64,000 nt of DNA from Girardinichthys multiradiatus (GCF_021462225.1 NC_061795.1:6107501-6171500); one strand, 5' to 3'. Positions 10,178 through 21,672 are shown, counted from the first letter of the stretch. Made by a program: numbers and translations. Notes: generated by a model from the letters alone, not told the origin.

Positions 10178-11960
10178 TTAGGCCTGAGCAGGAAGCCTGC
10201 AGGGGCCTATTGTAATTGTAGTGTTAGGCCTGAGCAGGAAGCCTGAAAGGGCCTATTGTAATCGTAGTGATTCTTATTCTTTTTTTTTGTTGCCTTTTTG
10301 TGGGGCAATTTTGGGACTTTGCCAAGCCCCTAGATGCACACAATATTACCCAAAATTGTACCCCGCATGACCGTTTTGGTCTTTAATGTCGTCATCAGTG
10401 GGTGTGCCCAAGCCTCTTAGCCACGCCCACAAACGTGAGATAGGCCGAACCGTAAGTCGTAGTGATCTGAAATTGGGCACACTGGTAGAGCTCCTCAAAC
10501 CAAGAAAAAATGTCACGCCATGGCCATACGTTTGGCTCTAATTTCCACATAGATCATCTGATCTGCACCAAATTCAATATGATTGATCCTGGTCCACTCC
10601 CCAAAAGAGATCTGATGAGATTGCCATGCTTTGACTGAGTATTGTGAAATTTGGTACACATATGTATCTTCTCAGGACCTACAAAAAAGTATCTTGGAGC
10701 AATGGTCCAAAACCCACAGGAAGTTGGCTATTTTGGATTGAAGTTGCCATTTTGACCCCGGTTTGCTGTTTCTAGCCCGCATATCTGAGCAAACTCCTCC
10801 TACAGCTTTTGACTTGGAGACTTGAAAATCACTTAGTATACTCTTAAGGCACTGGGGATCAAAAGTTATCAAAGGTTTTTTGATACATGAAACTGTGTGG
10901 GCGTGGCCACACCTCAAAATATGACTTCTCGCCATAAAAGACGAAATTGATATAGCCCCTACAAGGAAAGTCCCAGAGACCTGAAACCTTCTAAGATTGA
11001 TCTGTCTTGGGCCCTGAGCAATATTCATTGATCAGATGCTGACATCATCGAAGCCCCGCCCCCTGTTTTCTTTTAGAGAGTCAATGTTTGAGGTCCTTCA
11101 ACTAATCAATGTGAAACTGTCTCCAATGACAGATAATATGATGGTCTAAGACAGTCTCCAGTACTGACTTGCTTGGCTGGAGGGTGTGGCTGTGGCGACG
11201 TGGCGAATTCTGATGTCACGCCATGGCCATACGTTTGGCTCTAAATTACGCATGCATGGTCCGATTCACACCAAAATAATTATGGTTGGTCTTTGTCAAC
11301 CCCCACAGATAAACAAGTGAGCGCAGCTTCCATCTGGAAGGTCCGATTTGCTCCAAACTGAATATGGTTGATCTTTGTCAGCCCCCAAACAGCTCTATTG
11401 GATTACATTGGAATTTGAATCAAAAGCGCCCCCTGGACATTTCAAGTGCTCTATCTCCCTCATACATCATCGGATCCACTTGAAATGTAGTATACATAAT
11501 CATGGGTTAATGCCGAAAATGTTGACACAGTCAATTGATGACATCATTCAGCCCCGCCCACTAATAAACCAGTGAGTGCAGCTTCCATCTGGAAGGTCCG
11601 ATTTGTTCCAAACTGAATATGGTTGATCTTTGACAACCCCCAAACATCTCTATTGGATTACATTGGAATTTGGATCAACAGCGCTCCTAGGACACTTCTA
11701 GTGCTCTATCTCCCTCATACATCGTCAGATCCACTTCAGATGTAGTATACATCATCAGGGATCAATGCTGAACATGTTGCCACAATCAGTTCATAACATC
11801 ATTTCAGCCCTGCCCACTAATTAACAACTGAATGCAGCTTCCATCTGGATGGTCGGATTTTCCCCCAAATTTTAAATGCTTCTCGCCAGACCAGAACACT
11901 GCATGTCCGAAGATCATATGACATGTCGCTCACAGTCCCACCTAATGGCGACGTGTGGAA
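10178..11960 (+). repeat. Unclassified interspersed repeat with internal tandem structure
   Basis: The block starts with a 46-bp motif given twice (TTAGGCCTGAGCAGGAAGCC at 10,178 and 10,224), followed by GGGCCTATTGTAAT. The body alternates phrases that recur at intervals, such as TGTCACGCCATGGCCATACG (near 10,511 and 11,214) and ACAGGAAGTTGGCTATTTTGG. It encodes nothing visible. I know closely similar text as a widespread teleost interspersed repeat, but I cannot place it in a class from sequence alone. Confidence 0.6.
11323..11870 (+). repeat. Tandem repeat, 255-256-bp unit, about 2.2 copies
   Basis: Units begin with GCAGCTTCCATCTGGA at 11,323, 11,578 and 11,834. Each full unit contains CTCTATTGGATTACATTGGA, a CTATCTCCCTCATACATC motif and a GCCC(C/T)GCCCACTAAT end. 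The third unit is cut short after about 40 bp. Copies differ by scattered substitutions, so the array is not recent. Confidence 0.85.
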
Positions 11961-12440
11961 TTAAACGGTGGCCTCATCGGTGGCGTGCAGGCGACGATGC
12001 CAGGCTCCCGTGGTCGCTGCACAGGCCGATTTGATTCCAAAGGGCTCCTCGAGGTAACATATGTTTTATTGAGTTCCATAAAATTACATAATAATTCTGT
12101 AATTGCTCATCACAATCATTTTTTAATAAAAAAATTTGTAATACCCCGGTTCTGTCAATATATCTACCATGGTGGCCTGACTGCTGCCCCACTGTGTGCT
12201 GTTTGTGTTAATCCAGAATCCAGAGACAGAAATGAATTGTAGGGGAAGGAAGGTTTAGATGCAGGATGATGTGCATCTTAAGCTGCATTCAAGTGCAGTT
12301 GGACAACAGATATTTGCTCACCCAAATGTGCGTCAGTCAATGTCTTAATTTTTGAAAGCTTACATTTGGGGTGGCAGCTGTGTTGGCAAGTTGTTCTTTG
12401 GGGTGGCAACTGCCACTGATGTCAACCTTGTAGATCAGTT
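11961..12440. other. Non-coding stretch, nothing assigned
   Basis: Short chance ORFs only; no repeat family or gene recognised between the 256-bp repeat block and the L2 LINE. Confidence 0.45.
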
Positions 12441-12455
12441 CATTATAACGTAGTT

Positions 12456-13493
12456 ATGCATGAATTTCTAGAATTGCGCCGCTCAAGGTGGCAGCAGGTT
12501 GGAGTAGCTCTGTTACTTTTGATTCTGATTTATTCTTTTTTGGGAACTATTCCTCTTGTGGTGGATACAGTTGATTTTTTTTGTATGACTGTCCACTCCA
12601 GTGTCGGATGCTGTGCAGCTTGGAGGATTTTTCTTAATACTTTCTATTTTTGGACATTTGTTATGATGCATTGCCATGGCAATGAGGTTGTTTCTTACAA
12701 CCGGGAGCAGCTGATTAATATCTCAAAAGCTCAAATAATACTTCAGCTACAACCCCAAATCCCTGATGAGTTGAAAAGGAGACGCCGTGGATGCAGAGCA
12801 GGAGCTAAGAGAAGAGAGAGAAGGAGGAAGTTCATACCATGTCTTCCGTCGATTTTGATGGGCAATGCGATATCGTTGGGAAACAAGTTGGATGAACTCC
12901 AAGCCCTACAAAGGACCCAGCCAGAGTACCGGGCATGCAGTATCATGTGTTTTACTGAGACATGGCTGCAGGATCATATCCCCGACTCCAGCGTCTCTCT
13001 GCTGGGCTTTTTAACCGTACGAGCAGACAGAGATTTAAAGAGGAGCGGCAAATGTAAAGGAGGTGGACTGGCAGTACTTGTGAACAACAGATGGTGTAAT
13101 CCAGGACATGTTACTGTGAAGTGTCATCTCTGCAGTCCAGATATTGAACTGTTCGCAGTAAGTTTTCATCCATATTATTTACCCAGAGAGTTCACCAGTG
13201 TTATTTTGGCAACAGTTTACGTTCCACCTTCCGCTGTTGCTGACACTGCATGTGATGCCATCAGCTCAGTTGTTGCTAAGCTACAGACACAAAACCCCAA
13301 TGCTTTTGTGGCAATTTCTGGTGATTTTAACCATGCTTCAGTCTCTGCTACACTTCCAACGTTTCAACAATTTGTCAGCTGCTCTTCCAGAGAAAACATT
13401 TTATGCAAATGTCAAGGACTCATACATCTCTACAGCATGACCTCCTCTAGGCAAATCAGATCACAATCTTGTTTTTCTCTGCTCGAAATATAA
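12456..13493 (+). pseudogene. L2-type LINE endonuclease region
   Basis: The frame runs 345 codons. The N-terminal part is a non-conserved leader with hydrophobic stretches and an Arg-rich block (RRRRGCRAGAKRRERRRK). Endonuclease landmarks begin around residue 130: NKLDELQAL, IMCFTETWL (metal-ligand Glu), KGGGLAVLVNNRWC, EFTSVILATVYVPP and AISGDFNHA. The C-terminal catalytic SDH region falls in a shifted frame (GKSDHNLV-like at about 13,455), so the domain is not continuous. Confidence 0.8.
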
Positions 13494-13518
13494 GCCCCTT
13501 GTTCAGAGACAACATGTA

Positions 13519-14793
13519 ATGAAGAGGACTGTGAGAAAATGGTCACAGGAAGCTGAAGAAGCTCTGCAAGGTTGCTTTGAGGCTACAGACTGGGACGCAA
13601 TGTGCCAGCCACATGGAGAGGACATCAATGCCATGACTGAGTGTGTAACCGACTATATAAACTTCTGTGTGGATAACATCATCCCCACCAGAACCGTGAG
13701 ATACTTCCCCAATAACAAACCTTGGATCACCAGTGACCTGAAGGACCTGCTTAACAAGAAAAAAAGAGCCTTCAGACAGGGAGACAGAGAATTATTGAGG
13801 ATTATACAGAAGCAACTTAAAGTCAAGATAAGAGACAGCAAGGGGGTGTACAAGAAGAAGCTGGAGAGCAAGCTCCAGCAAAACAATATCAGAGATGTGT
13901 GGACAGGGATGAAGAAGATCACAGGCTTCTAGCAGAAAGAAGATCAGACCGATGGAGGTCTGGACAGAGCAAATGAACTGAACGCATTCTTCAATAGGTT
14001 CAGTTCAGAAACCAGCTTCGCATCCTCCTCTCCTGCTAACAGCCAAACAGACATTCCATCTTCCTTTGACCCACAGCTGTCCAGTAACACCTCACATTTT
14101 TTATCTTCCACCTCAGCCCTAGACCGTTCTGCTTCTACATGTTTGCCTTCAACCATATCAGAAGATGCTGAAGCTTCCTTTGCTTCCCCCTTCCACCTGT
14201 GTGTCTCAAGCAGTCAGGTGAAGAGACAACTGGAGAGACTGAATAGGAATAAGGCTGCAGGTCCAGATCATGTCAGCCCTAGAGTCCTGAAGGCCTGTGC
14301 AGAGCAGCTCTGTGGGATTCTGCAGCACCTCTTCAACCTTAGCCTGGCCCAGAAGAAGGTTCCGGTGTTGTGGTAGACCTCCTGTCTTGTTCCGGTACCA
14401 AAGAAAACTCACCCATCAGTCCTCAATGACTATAGACCTGTTGCCCTGACATCTCACATCATGAAGGTCCTAGAGAGACTCCTGTTGGCCCACCTGAGTA
14501 AGCAAACAGTAAACCATCAGGACCCCCTTCAGTTTGCTTATCGCTGTGGAGTTGGAGTTGAAGATGCCATCATACACCTGCTTCAACAAACCCACTGTCA
14601 TCTGGACAAAGCCAGTAGAACTGTGAGGATCCTGTTCTTTGATTTCTCCAGTGCATTTAATACAATCCAACCTGATTTGCTTTGTCAGAAACTCCAGAAG
14701 ACTCAGGTGGAGGCCTCAATAATCTCCTGGATCAAAGACTACCTGACAAACAGACCACAGTTTGTGAGACTGAAGGGTTGTGAGTCCAGGTAG
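13519..14793 (+). pseudogene. L2-type LINE linker and N-terminal RT region, with stops
   Basis: Successive frames cover the endonuclease-RT linker (WITSDLKDLLNKKKRAFRQGD), RT entry (LERLNRNKAAGPDHVSPRVLKACAEQL), the motif-A region (LFFDFSSAFNTIQPDLL, which keeps the catalytic Asp) and YLTNRPQFVRLKG. At least two in-frame stops (after IKKITGF at 13,930 and after VPVLW near 14,375) separate the pieces. The template-binding QFAYRCGVGVEDAI block is recognisable. Confidence 0.8.
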
Positions 14794-14841
14794 TCAGCAG
14801 CACAGGAGCACCACAGGGGACTGTACTCTCACCATTCCTTT

Positions 14842-15330
14842 TTGGTGTTCCTCGGTGTTCACCTGGACAACAGACTAGAGTGGAGATACAACTGTGAAGC
14901 CATCTACAAGAAGGGACAGAGCAGACTGTACTTCTTGATGAAGCTTAGGTCCTTTGGTGTTTGCAGCAAGATGCTGCATATCTTCAATAAGTCTGTTGTG
15001 GAAAGTGTGATCTCTTCTACCATCATCTGCTGGGGAAGCAGCATCCGAGCCAGGGACTTAAAAAAACTCAACAAGCTGATAAAAAAGGCTTGCTCTGTTC
15101 TGGGGACTCCTCTGGAACCTCTGGAGATCATTGTGGAAAGAAGGATTCTTCATAAAATGAAGAACATTATGGAGAACCCTGAGCATCCTTTTCATGAGAC
15201 TGTCCTACAACAACAGAGTGTCTTCAGTCAGAGGCTTCTTCAGATCTGCTGTAAGACGGAGCGCTACAGGAGATCCTTCCTGCCCACAGCCTTCAGCATC
15301 TACAACGGCTCTTTGAGGAAACCCTCATAA
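14842..15330 (+). pseudogene. L2-type LINE C-terminal segment after the RT
   Basis: A 162-codon open stretch with the typical post-RT region: LGVHLDNRLEW, YKKGQSRLYFLMKLRSFGVC, SVVESVISSTIICWG, LNKLIKKACSVLG, ERRILHKMKNIMENPEHP and RYRRSFLPTAFSIYNGSL. It ends 50 bp before the tandem 3' tail. The conserved blocks are intact although the upstream RT core is gone. Confidence 0.8.
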
Positions 15331-15398
15331 CATGAGCTACAACAACATTTAATTTCCCTTTGGGATTAATAAAGTATTTTTGAATTGAATTGAATTGA

Positions 15399-15600
15399 AT
15401 GCATATAACTACTGTTCCCTGAAGGAGAGTAACGAAGTACAACACATGAGTATGGGATATCACGCCCTGTGTGTCCTGGCTGAAGCCACCTCTAATCACA
15501 CCTCCTAGACAAATGATGTGATGATTACAGGTGACAGGCCCCGCCTGCACTATATACCTGTCTGTCATTGTCGTCATTATTCAGTTTGATAGCTGCTATT
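15399..15600. repeat. DIRS right inverted terminal repeat
   Basis: Starts ATGCATATAACTACTGTTCC and continues through GAGTATGGGATATCACGCCC, TGTCCTGGCTGAAGCCACC and ATATACCTGTCTGTCATTGT. Inverted relative to the left ITR at 24,240-24,418, with visible divergence between the two. Confidence 0.85.
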
Positions 15601-15631
15601 CACCGAGCCCAGCTGAGTAACGGGGCAGCCA

Positions 15632-15720
15632 TGTGTTGTACTTCGTTACTCTCCTTCAGGGAACAGTAGTTATATGCATAACTTTACATTCCCTTTCAGT
15701 CGATTCACTCAGTACAACAC
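15632..15720. repeat. DIRS internal complementary region (circle-junction sequence)
   Basis: Positions 15,632-15,679 are the inverse complement of the outer right end (about 15,399-15,447). Positions 15,695-15,720 are the inverse complement of the outer left end (24,393-24,418). The two arms are joined by 15 bp (15,680-15,694) not matched at the present left end. This joined-ends arrangement is what DIRS-type replication through a circle uses as template. Confidence 0.85.
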
Positions 15721-15954
15721 ATGCGTATAGGACATATCCCACAGAACAGCCATCAAACCTGGTCATGCACTTCATGCTAGTGCAGCACCTCAGACCCAGC
15801 AGAAAGAACAGAGTGAGCCACAGAAGGGGCTGTCGCATCCAAATGGTAAAACTGTACAAATGTGACCCCCTGGGCCCTCTAAATTCCTCAAATGCAAAAG
15901 GAGGTAGACAAAAACTAGAAAGCTCTATTTTTAAGGAGCTGTAGGCCAAAGGTA

Positions 15955-16537
15955 TCACCTTACAAGATAAGCTGCAATAGGCTGCAATTTAACCTTGGAA
16001 CCATCAGGTGAAAAGTGTATCCAGTTGGGATTTACAGATAAAGCATGGAGGTCCCCAACCTGTTTTGCACTTGTCAGAGCAAGAAGCAGAGCAACCTTAT
16101 ATGAAAGGAACTTCATATGTACTGACTCCAATGGTTCAAATGGAGGGTTACAAAGAGCTTTTATTACCAATGTGAGATCCCAGGAAAGAAAACTGGGTTT
16201 AATCACAGGTCTGAGCCTACAAACCCCCTTTAAAAAGTGTACAGCCAGAGGATGAGCACCTGGTATGACTCCACTAAAACCAATATGGCAGGCAGAAATG
16301 GCAGCCAAGTAGACCTTTATCCAGCAGTTCCTGCAAAAACGATAAAACTTCTACCATTGAGCACTGAAATGGAACAATGTGCTTGTCCTCACACCACTGC
16401 TCAAAAGCCCGCCATTTATAAGCATATAAGCCTCTAGTGGAGGATGCTCTTGCATTCTGGATTGTTGCCAACACATCAGGGGGGAGGCCTTTGGCTAATA
16501 AGCTGGACCTCTCAGCAGGTAGGCATGCAACTTCCAC
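15955..16537 (-). pseudogene. DIRS tyrosine recombinase, truncated
   Basis: The upstream frame (16,274-16,537) carries the core-binding part (LPPDVLATIQNARASSTRGL, YKWRAFEQWCEDK, VLSFLQELLDKGL). The downstream frame (15,955-16,308) carries the start of the catalytic domain (VALLLALTSAKQVGDLHALS). DIRS recombinases normally have Arg where this copy has Gln (codon CAG at about 16,052), which would remove a catalytic arginine. The part that should hold the His-x-x-Arg and nucleophilic Tyr is not recognisable in the roughly 230 bp left before the internal complementary region. Confidence 0.8.
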
Positions 16538-17600
16538 AGCTCTGGGTGTGGATGAAATATCTCCCCCCCCCCCGATGATTGAGGAGATCGTGGCAAATAG
16601 GGAGTTGCCACGGGTCTGCTTCCAGCAGGCTGATTATCTCAGAATACCATGACTTTGCAGGCCAATGGGGTGCTACCAAAATTGGGGACAGACCCTGTTT
16701 GCGCACCCTCTCTAGGACCGGTAGTATCAATTCCACTGGGGGGAACGCATACAGGAGTACATTGGGCCATGAATGGGCCAGGGCATCCACTCCCAGTGGA
16801 GCGTCCTGATCTGTTATGGAAAAGAACAGAGGACAGTGGGTGTTGGCTCTGGTGGCAAAAAGATCTACTGCAGCTGTCCCAAACAGACACCATATCTGCG
16901 CCACCACGGAGGGTGAAGCCTCAACTCTCTCACCCGAGGCCCGCCTCTGGAGAGCAAATCTGCACCTAGATTCAGTCGTCCCTGGACATGAGTAGCTCTG
17001 ATAGACAGAAAGCGTATGCTGCACCACTGCAAGAGGGTGTGTGATAGCTTCAGGAGAGGAAGTGAACAAGTCCCTCCCTGTCTGTTTATGTATGAAATCA
17101 CAGTGGTGTTGTCTGTCCTGACCCGAACATGTTGGTTTAACAGCACTTGGCAGAAATGTTGCAGAGCCGGCAAAACCGCTAAGAGCTCCAGGTAGTTTAT
17201 GTGGAGTTTGAATTGTACTGGTGTCCAAACCCCACTCACCGCCACGCCATCGCACAAAGCCCCCCACCCCCTCAGGGAGGCATCCATGGATACCACCTTG
17301 CGAAAGGTTACTCTCCCTATTGGCGAACCTCGGCAAAACAGTCCTGGTTCCCGCCAAGGGCTGAGAGCCAACATACAGGGAGTGGTTATCGTTAGCTTTC
17401 TGCTGCAATGACGCCATCCACACAACCGGTGAGAACGGGTCCACCGCTGGAACGGGCGCATCTTCAGTAGACCGAGCGGTACTACTGCAATCATAGATGC
17501 CATCATACCCATCAGTTGTAAGATAGTCTGGAAACGCAGTTTGTGTCCCAACTGAAACTGAGCGAGGCAGCGGTGAAACACGGCAACTCTGTGGTCGCAA
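16512..17600 (-). pseudogene. DIRS RNase H region
   Basis: Two overlapping frames cover this domain. The 238-codon frame (16,865-17,581) contains VVSMDASLRGWGALCDG (first Asp), INYLELLAVLPALQ (Glu), VRVRTDNTTVISYINRQGG (second Asp) and RLNLGADLLSRG (final Asp), in the order expected for RNase H. The parallel 362-codon frame carries the sequence linking to the recombinase (DLFATRANTHCPLFFS, ALAHSWPNVLLYAFPPVELI). A frameshift lies between them near 16,870. Confidence 0.8.
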
Positions 17601-17644
17601 AGACGTGCCCTGCTTGTAAGGGAGTTTTTTTCAAGACCGAGAAA

Positions 17645-18253
17645 TTAATATTGCTGACTTGGGATCAGCGAACTTTTCTGAGAGTTGACCAAAAATCCTA
17701 GGGCCTGAATGTGTGACAAAACCTGAGAAAGCTGCAATGTCGCCTGCTCTCTGGAACTGGCTATTAAAGCCCAGTCATCCAGGTAAGTTAAAATGCGGAC
17801 GCCTGTTTCTCTGAGAGGTGCTATCGCTGCCTCTACTAATTTTGTATAGGTGCGAGGCGCTAGAGACTGACCGAAAGGCAGTACGAGGTACTCGTAAGCC
17901 TTGCCCTCTAAGGCGAATCTCAGAAACTGTCCGTGGTCCGGGTGTATCGCTACGTGAAAGTAAGTGTCTGTCAGGTCGATCGTGGAGAACCAATCGCCCG
18001 GGCTGATAGCACTCAAAAGCTGCTTGAGTGTTAACATTTTGAACTAGTATGTTCGGAGGTATTTGTTCCGAACTCTCAAGTCCAGGATTGGACAAAGCCC
18101 GCCCCTTTTTTTTGGAACAACAAAATAACGGCTGTACCAACCTCTGTTCATCTCTGACTCGGGAACCACACGGATAGCTCCTTTTGCCAACAGTGTATTT
18201 ATTTCCTCTCTCAGAACCTCTGCTGCTTGGGCCATTATCACCGTGTTTACCAC
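17645..18253 (-). pseudogene. DIRS reverse transcriptase core
   Basis: The frame 17,645-18,037 includes DWFSTIDLTDTYFHVAIHPDH (motif A Asp), LRFALEGKAYEYLVLPFGQSLAPRTYTKLVE and the active-site box ILTYLDDWALIA, typical of DIRS RTs. The upstream frame (18,044-18,253) gives INTLLAKGAIRVVPE, GWYSRYFVVPKK and LCPILDLRVRNKYL. Stops separate the pieces. Confidence 0.85.
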
Positions 18254-18279
18254 ACCAAGAAAACGCGGTGGTTTCTGGC

Positions 18280-19835
18280 GAAACTAAATGGTAAATGGTA
18301 ACCCATAGCAACGGTCCTCTCCACCCAAGGTTGGAGTGTGCATGCGCGCCACATATGGAGATGGGCAGCTAGGCGACTGGCCTGCGGCACTGTTGGCGGA
18401 ACGGTGCTGCCCTCTCCCGATGTGCGAGAGAGGTGCAGCCTCATTTGGCTGTCGCCTGCAGCCACTTTTTTCCATAGAAAAAGCTGTCTTTATTGAAACA
18501 TTTGGAACATACATACAAACATTTGCAACAACTGTAGTGCTCAGAAACACATTCAACGCACCCAAACTGGGGGCTTTTAGTGCAAATGCATTTGTGGTGA
18601 AATTGTGGTTGGGAGATTGTGTGGGGGAAATGCAGCGCCTCTTCAGGACTGGTATCCTGAACAACACCAGCAAAACATCTTTTGGACAGCAGCCACCGAA
18701 AACTGGCAAACATGTCTCCCTGGTCCTGAAACCCCTGAATCTCAAGTCCCACAGCTAGGAGGACTGTGTCTTCTTCTTCTGGGACGTTGAGTCCCTCTGG
18801 AGCCCCGGAGGAGGACCCCTGCTCCAGGCCGTCTTTCGGGGAGCTTGGCCGTGGTTCTGTGGCTGTACCGTCTGAGGGCTCAAGCTCACGCGCCGCGTCA
18901 TCCTCTTTGGTGGGGGTGGCGGTACAGCTGGTTTGCGAGTCCCCGAGCTGGATTTGGGTCTCACATCTCGCCTGGGAATGATACAGCGCAGTGCTTCGGT
19001 CTGCTTTTTCTTCAACTCAAATTTCGCCTGTATGGCATCGAGAGATTGCCCAAACAGCCCGTCGGCTACCACCTATTCATCCAGGTAGACGGGTCTATCC
19101 CTATCCGGAATGTCAGAGAGCATCAGCCACAGGTGCCTTTGTGCAACCACCGTTGATGCCATCCCTCTGCCCAGGGACAGTGCTGCACAGTGGGATACTC
19201 AGAGGATGTAGTCAGTGGTGATTCTCGCCTCATTCAAGAGTGGCATCAAAGGGATCTCTGGCGGTGTTGTGGCCCCAAGCTTCACCAAGCACATAGCTTG
19301 GTATATTTGCAGCATGATAATGGAGCTCAGGGCACGAGCGGTGGTCGCTTGAGCCCTGTAGATTTTTTCCAATTGAGCAGCGGAGGACCTACAGTGCTTA
19401 GAAGCGATGTTGGACCACCCACACCAAGATTATGGGATGGTTCCATAGGCAGGATATTCACCAGTCCAGCTTTTTCTGCGCCTTCCAGGTCCAGATACTG
19501 TCCATAACCCAGCACCGTGTCACAGGAGGACAATGGCTTTTTCCACGTAGACATCAACTCAGAAACGAAGTCTGGGAACATGGGTGGATGGTGCTTAACT
19601 GTGGCTGGAGATAAAACCCGGCGAATCACGATGGCTTCTCCGCAGGAGGTGGGGAGGGCCATTCTACGTCCAGGGTATCAGCTGCACAACGGCAGAGAAA
19701 GAAAAAAGACGTGTTGCCCGAGTCTGCTGGCGCAGCAGCAGCAGCCTGACTCGGCAGAGACTCATCCTCATCATTGGACAGACCATGAACCGATGTCCAG
19801 TACGTTCTCCTCTCCCTGAAGGGGTTCTAGTTGAA
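18280..19835 (-). pseudogene. DIRS gag C-terminal half and gag-RT spacer, broken
   Basis: Several minus-strand frames carry DIRS gag-like text: FVSELMSTWKKPLSSCDTVLGYGQ in 19,327-19,662, SLDAIQAKFELKKKQTEAL and a Pro-rich segment in 18,755-19,072, and RGFRTRETCLPVFGGC in 18,284-18,745. Several frameshifts interrupt it. The N-terminal half lies beyond the insertion at 23,596-24,106. Confidence 0.65.
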
Positions 19836-19843
19836 GTGGAGAC

Positions 19844-20232
19844 TGTTATGGACATTTTCTGTGCCTTGCTTGATTTGCTCTTTGATACTCTACAGAAACT
19901 GACAAAAGTATTAGAACCCCTCAGTGTTGTTCCATTCTTCTCTTATAAAGTCTTAGAGTAATGGTTTCTCAGCCTTCTGCTTGCAGCTGTGTGAGATAAT
20001 ATGTATGCCACATTCTTAAGATTATGTCTAGGACAACAGGTCTCATGAGAGTCACGTTGAAAACTGCTGTAGCTTATAGGAGAACTTTTGCTTTGTCTAG
20101 GCAGAACTATTTGGCAGCACTACTGAGCGCATCTCCAATGCTGTAAAAAATCCTTCTCTCTTGCAAGATTATAATAAAGCTGATTCTGAGTGACAATCAT
20201 CGGTCTCTGTAAAAACAAATTTTTCTGCAACA
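19844..20232 (+). repeat. Retroviral-type LTR (second ERV), inserted in DIRS gag
   Basis: A 389-bp unit starting TGTTATGGAC and ending CTGCAACA (TG...CA). It contains TATAAA at 19,944 and AATAAA at 20,173, correctly ordered for U3-R-U5. A primer-binding-site-like sequence follows two bases downstream. I found no second copy in the window, so the element lacks its 3' LTR here or has been rearranged. Confidence 0.65.
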
Positions 20233-20234
20233 AA

Positions 20235-20252
20235 TGGTGACGAGGATGGGAT
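20235..20252 (+). other. Candidate primer binding site after the LTR
   Basis: TGGTGACGAGGATGGGAT starts with the TGG that pairs with a tRNA CCA end, two bases after the LTR. I cannot name the tRNA with certainty. Confidence 0.5.
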
Positions 20253-20906
20253 TCCTTGACTGGGTTCTTCCGAGGACATCGGCAGGAGTGTCTGATCAAC
20301 CTGGGAAGAGCTTCCCTGCCTCAAACACTTTTAGTGTTAAGGGGAGGAGGACTGCTGACTCGGTGTTCTTGGAGACTTAGCACTGGAATCCAAAAGAACC
20401 AAATTTTTTTTTCTTCCAGAGATGGTGAGAAACAATGAATCAGCATAATTTAATTAATTATCATCAATAATAATTTGCTTAATAGTTTGATAATTATAAC
20501 CAAAGGCCTATAAATTAAATTGCAAAATATTTAAAACAAAAAGCAGAAACAGAGAAAATAATAAAAGGGTTTATAATAATAAGGACTTCTTACATTTTAA
20601 CTAAAAGGTTAAACTGACAGTTTTCTATTGGGGACAAAGGGGATCTGGGATTTTTCCTGCCTTGGAACAAGAGCGAGGTGTACGGACCTCGCTGGCGCGG
20701 TTGATGCCACGCTGCGCGCGGGTGAACAGTACTTCACCAGTAGAGACCCCTCCCTGTACGGTTGAGTGAGGCTCCCCTAACGTGTAAGTTAGGGGGAAGG
20801 CGATTAGGGTGCCATAAAGCTCTAAACTCTTGTGGAGACGTCTGCAGGTTTTAAAGGAATATTCCCCCATTTACCAGTAAGTAAAGGGTGTGGCAAGGCT
20901 GTCAGT

Positions 20907-21093
20907 ATGGGACAGCACTTCAGTTCTAAGAGATTACCTCCTCCTCCCCAGGACGTGTGAAAAAATATGGAACACAACGCACCAAGTGCATCAATATATG
21001 GGTTAAAACGTTTGGAGCTCTACAATATTAAAAGGACTGAGGAAGCAACAAAAGAGAAAATAGGGGAAAAAAAACAATGGATGACAGGTATGT
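20907..21093 (+). pseudogene. Relic start of a retroviral gag (matrix) with stop
   Basis: About 650 bp after the primer binding site, an ATG opens a frame beginning Met-Gly-Gln, a classical N-myristoylation start for retroviral matrix. It carries a Pro run (PPPP) and stops after about 17 codons at TGA; the same frame then stays open for about 45 more Lys-rich codons. The position matches where gag would begin. No capsid, protease or pol follows, so the rest of this provirus is missing. Confidence 0.4.
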
Positions 21094-21385
21094 GAAAAAC
21101 TAACTGACTGACAATACTTCTGTTTGTGCAAAATCTGAACCATGTACTAAACCTTTTTCTCTGCCTCTTACTCACATACACACACACATACACATGGGGA
21201 TTTGATCGCTCCCTGGACATTAGACACCTGCCCTCCCCACGGCTTCACTCCACCAGAGACGCTTCTTCAGCACGACCTGAAAGGGAGAGGTCCTGCCCGC
21301 CTGCCTGCCTGCTGATGACAGCGTGAGAGTTTCCACCAGAACAAAACTCAGAAGAAGTCTGGTAAAAAGCCCAAAACCCATTGAG

Positions 21386-21508
21386 ATGGGCAACAATCCT
21401 TGCTGTTTGCCAGAGCCAGAAGAGCGTTACACAGGACTCATCTTGAGAGCACATCTTATGCAGGCAGAGGAGAAACATGTCTGGAGCAGAGTTTTCCCTC
21501 CCTCCTGA
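21386..21508 (+). CDS. Short ORF with dual-acylation-like N-terminus, unrecognised
   Basis: A 40-codon frame starts M-G-N-N-P-C-C, which would suit N-myristoylation plus palmitoylation. The remainder (LPEPEERYTG, LRAHLMQAEE) resembles no family I know. It lies within the insertion in the DIRS gag, downstream of the retroviral LTR, and could be viral, host-derived or chance. Nothing shows it is expressed. Confidence 0.15.
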   Translation: MGNNPCCLPEPEERYTGLILRAHLMQAEEKHVWSRVFPPS

Positions 21509-21672
21509 AGAAGTTAAAGTGGACAAGGAAAGAGCAAATGTCCACCAACAGGCCAGGGGAGGGTCTGGTTTTTTGAACTGATAGGGGACTGTATGCGACA
21601 ACAGTCCGACTCTGGACCAGTCAAGAAACTGAGGGGGGTAACGTACAAACAAACACACATTTGCAAATATCT

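Larger units (their letters stand above)
12440..15400 (+). mobile_element. L2-clade LINE, decayed, RT active site deleted
   Basis: The element carries an endonuclease domain, most of an RT and a C-terminal region on the plus strand, and ends in TTTGGGATTAATAAAGTATT followed by a (TTGAA)n tail, the short tandem 3' end typical of L2/CR1-type LINEs. A related but older copy lies at 40,810-42,470 and a 3'-end piece at 24,540-24,690. Frameshifts and stops break the ORF. The part that should carry the F/Y-x-D-D box is missing near 14,800-14,840: the sequence passes from an APQGTVLSP-like region directly to LGVHLDNRLEW. The DIRS element abuts its tail at 15,400. Confidence 0.85.
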
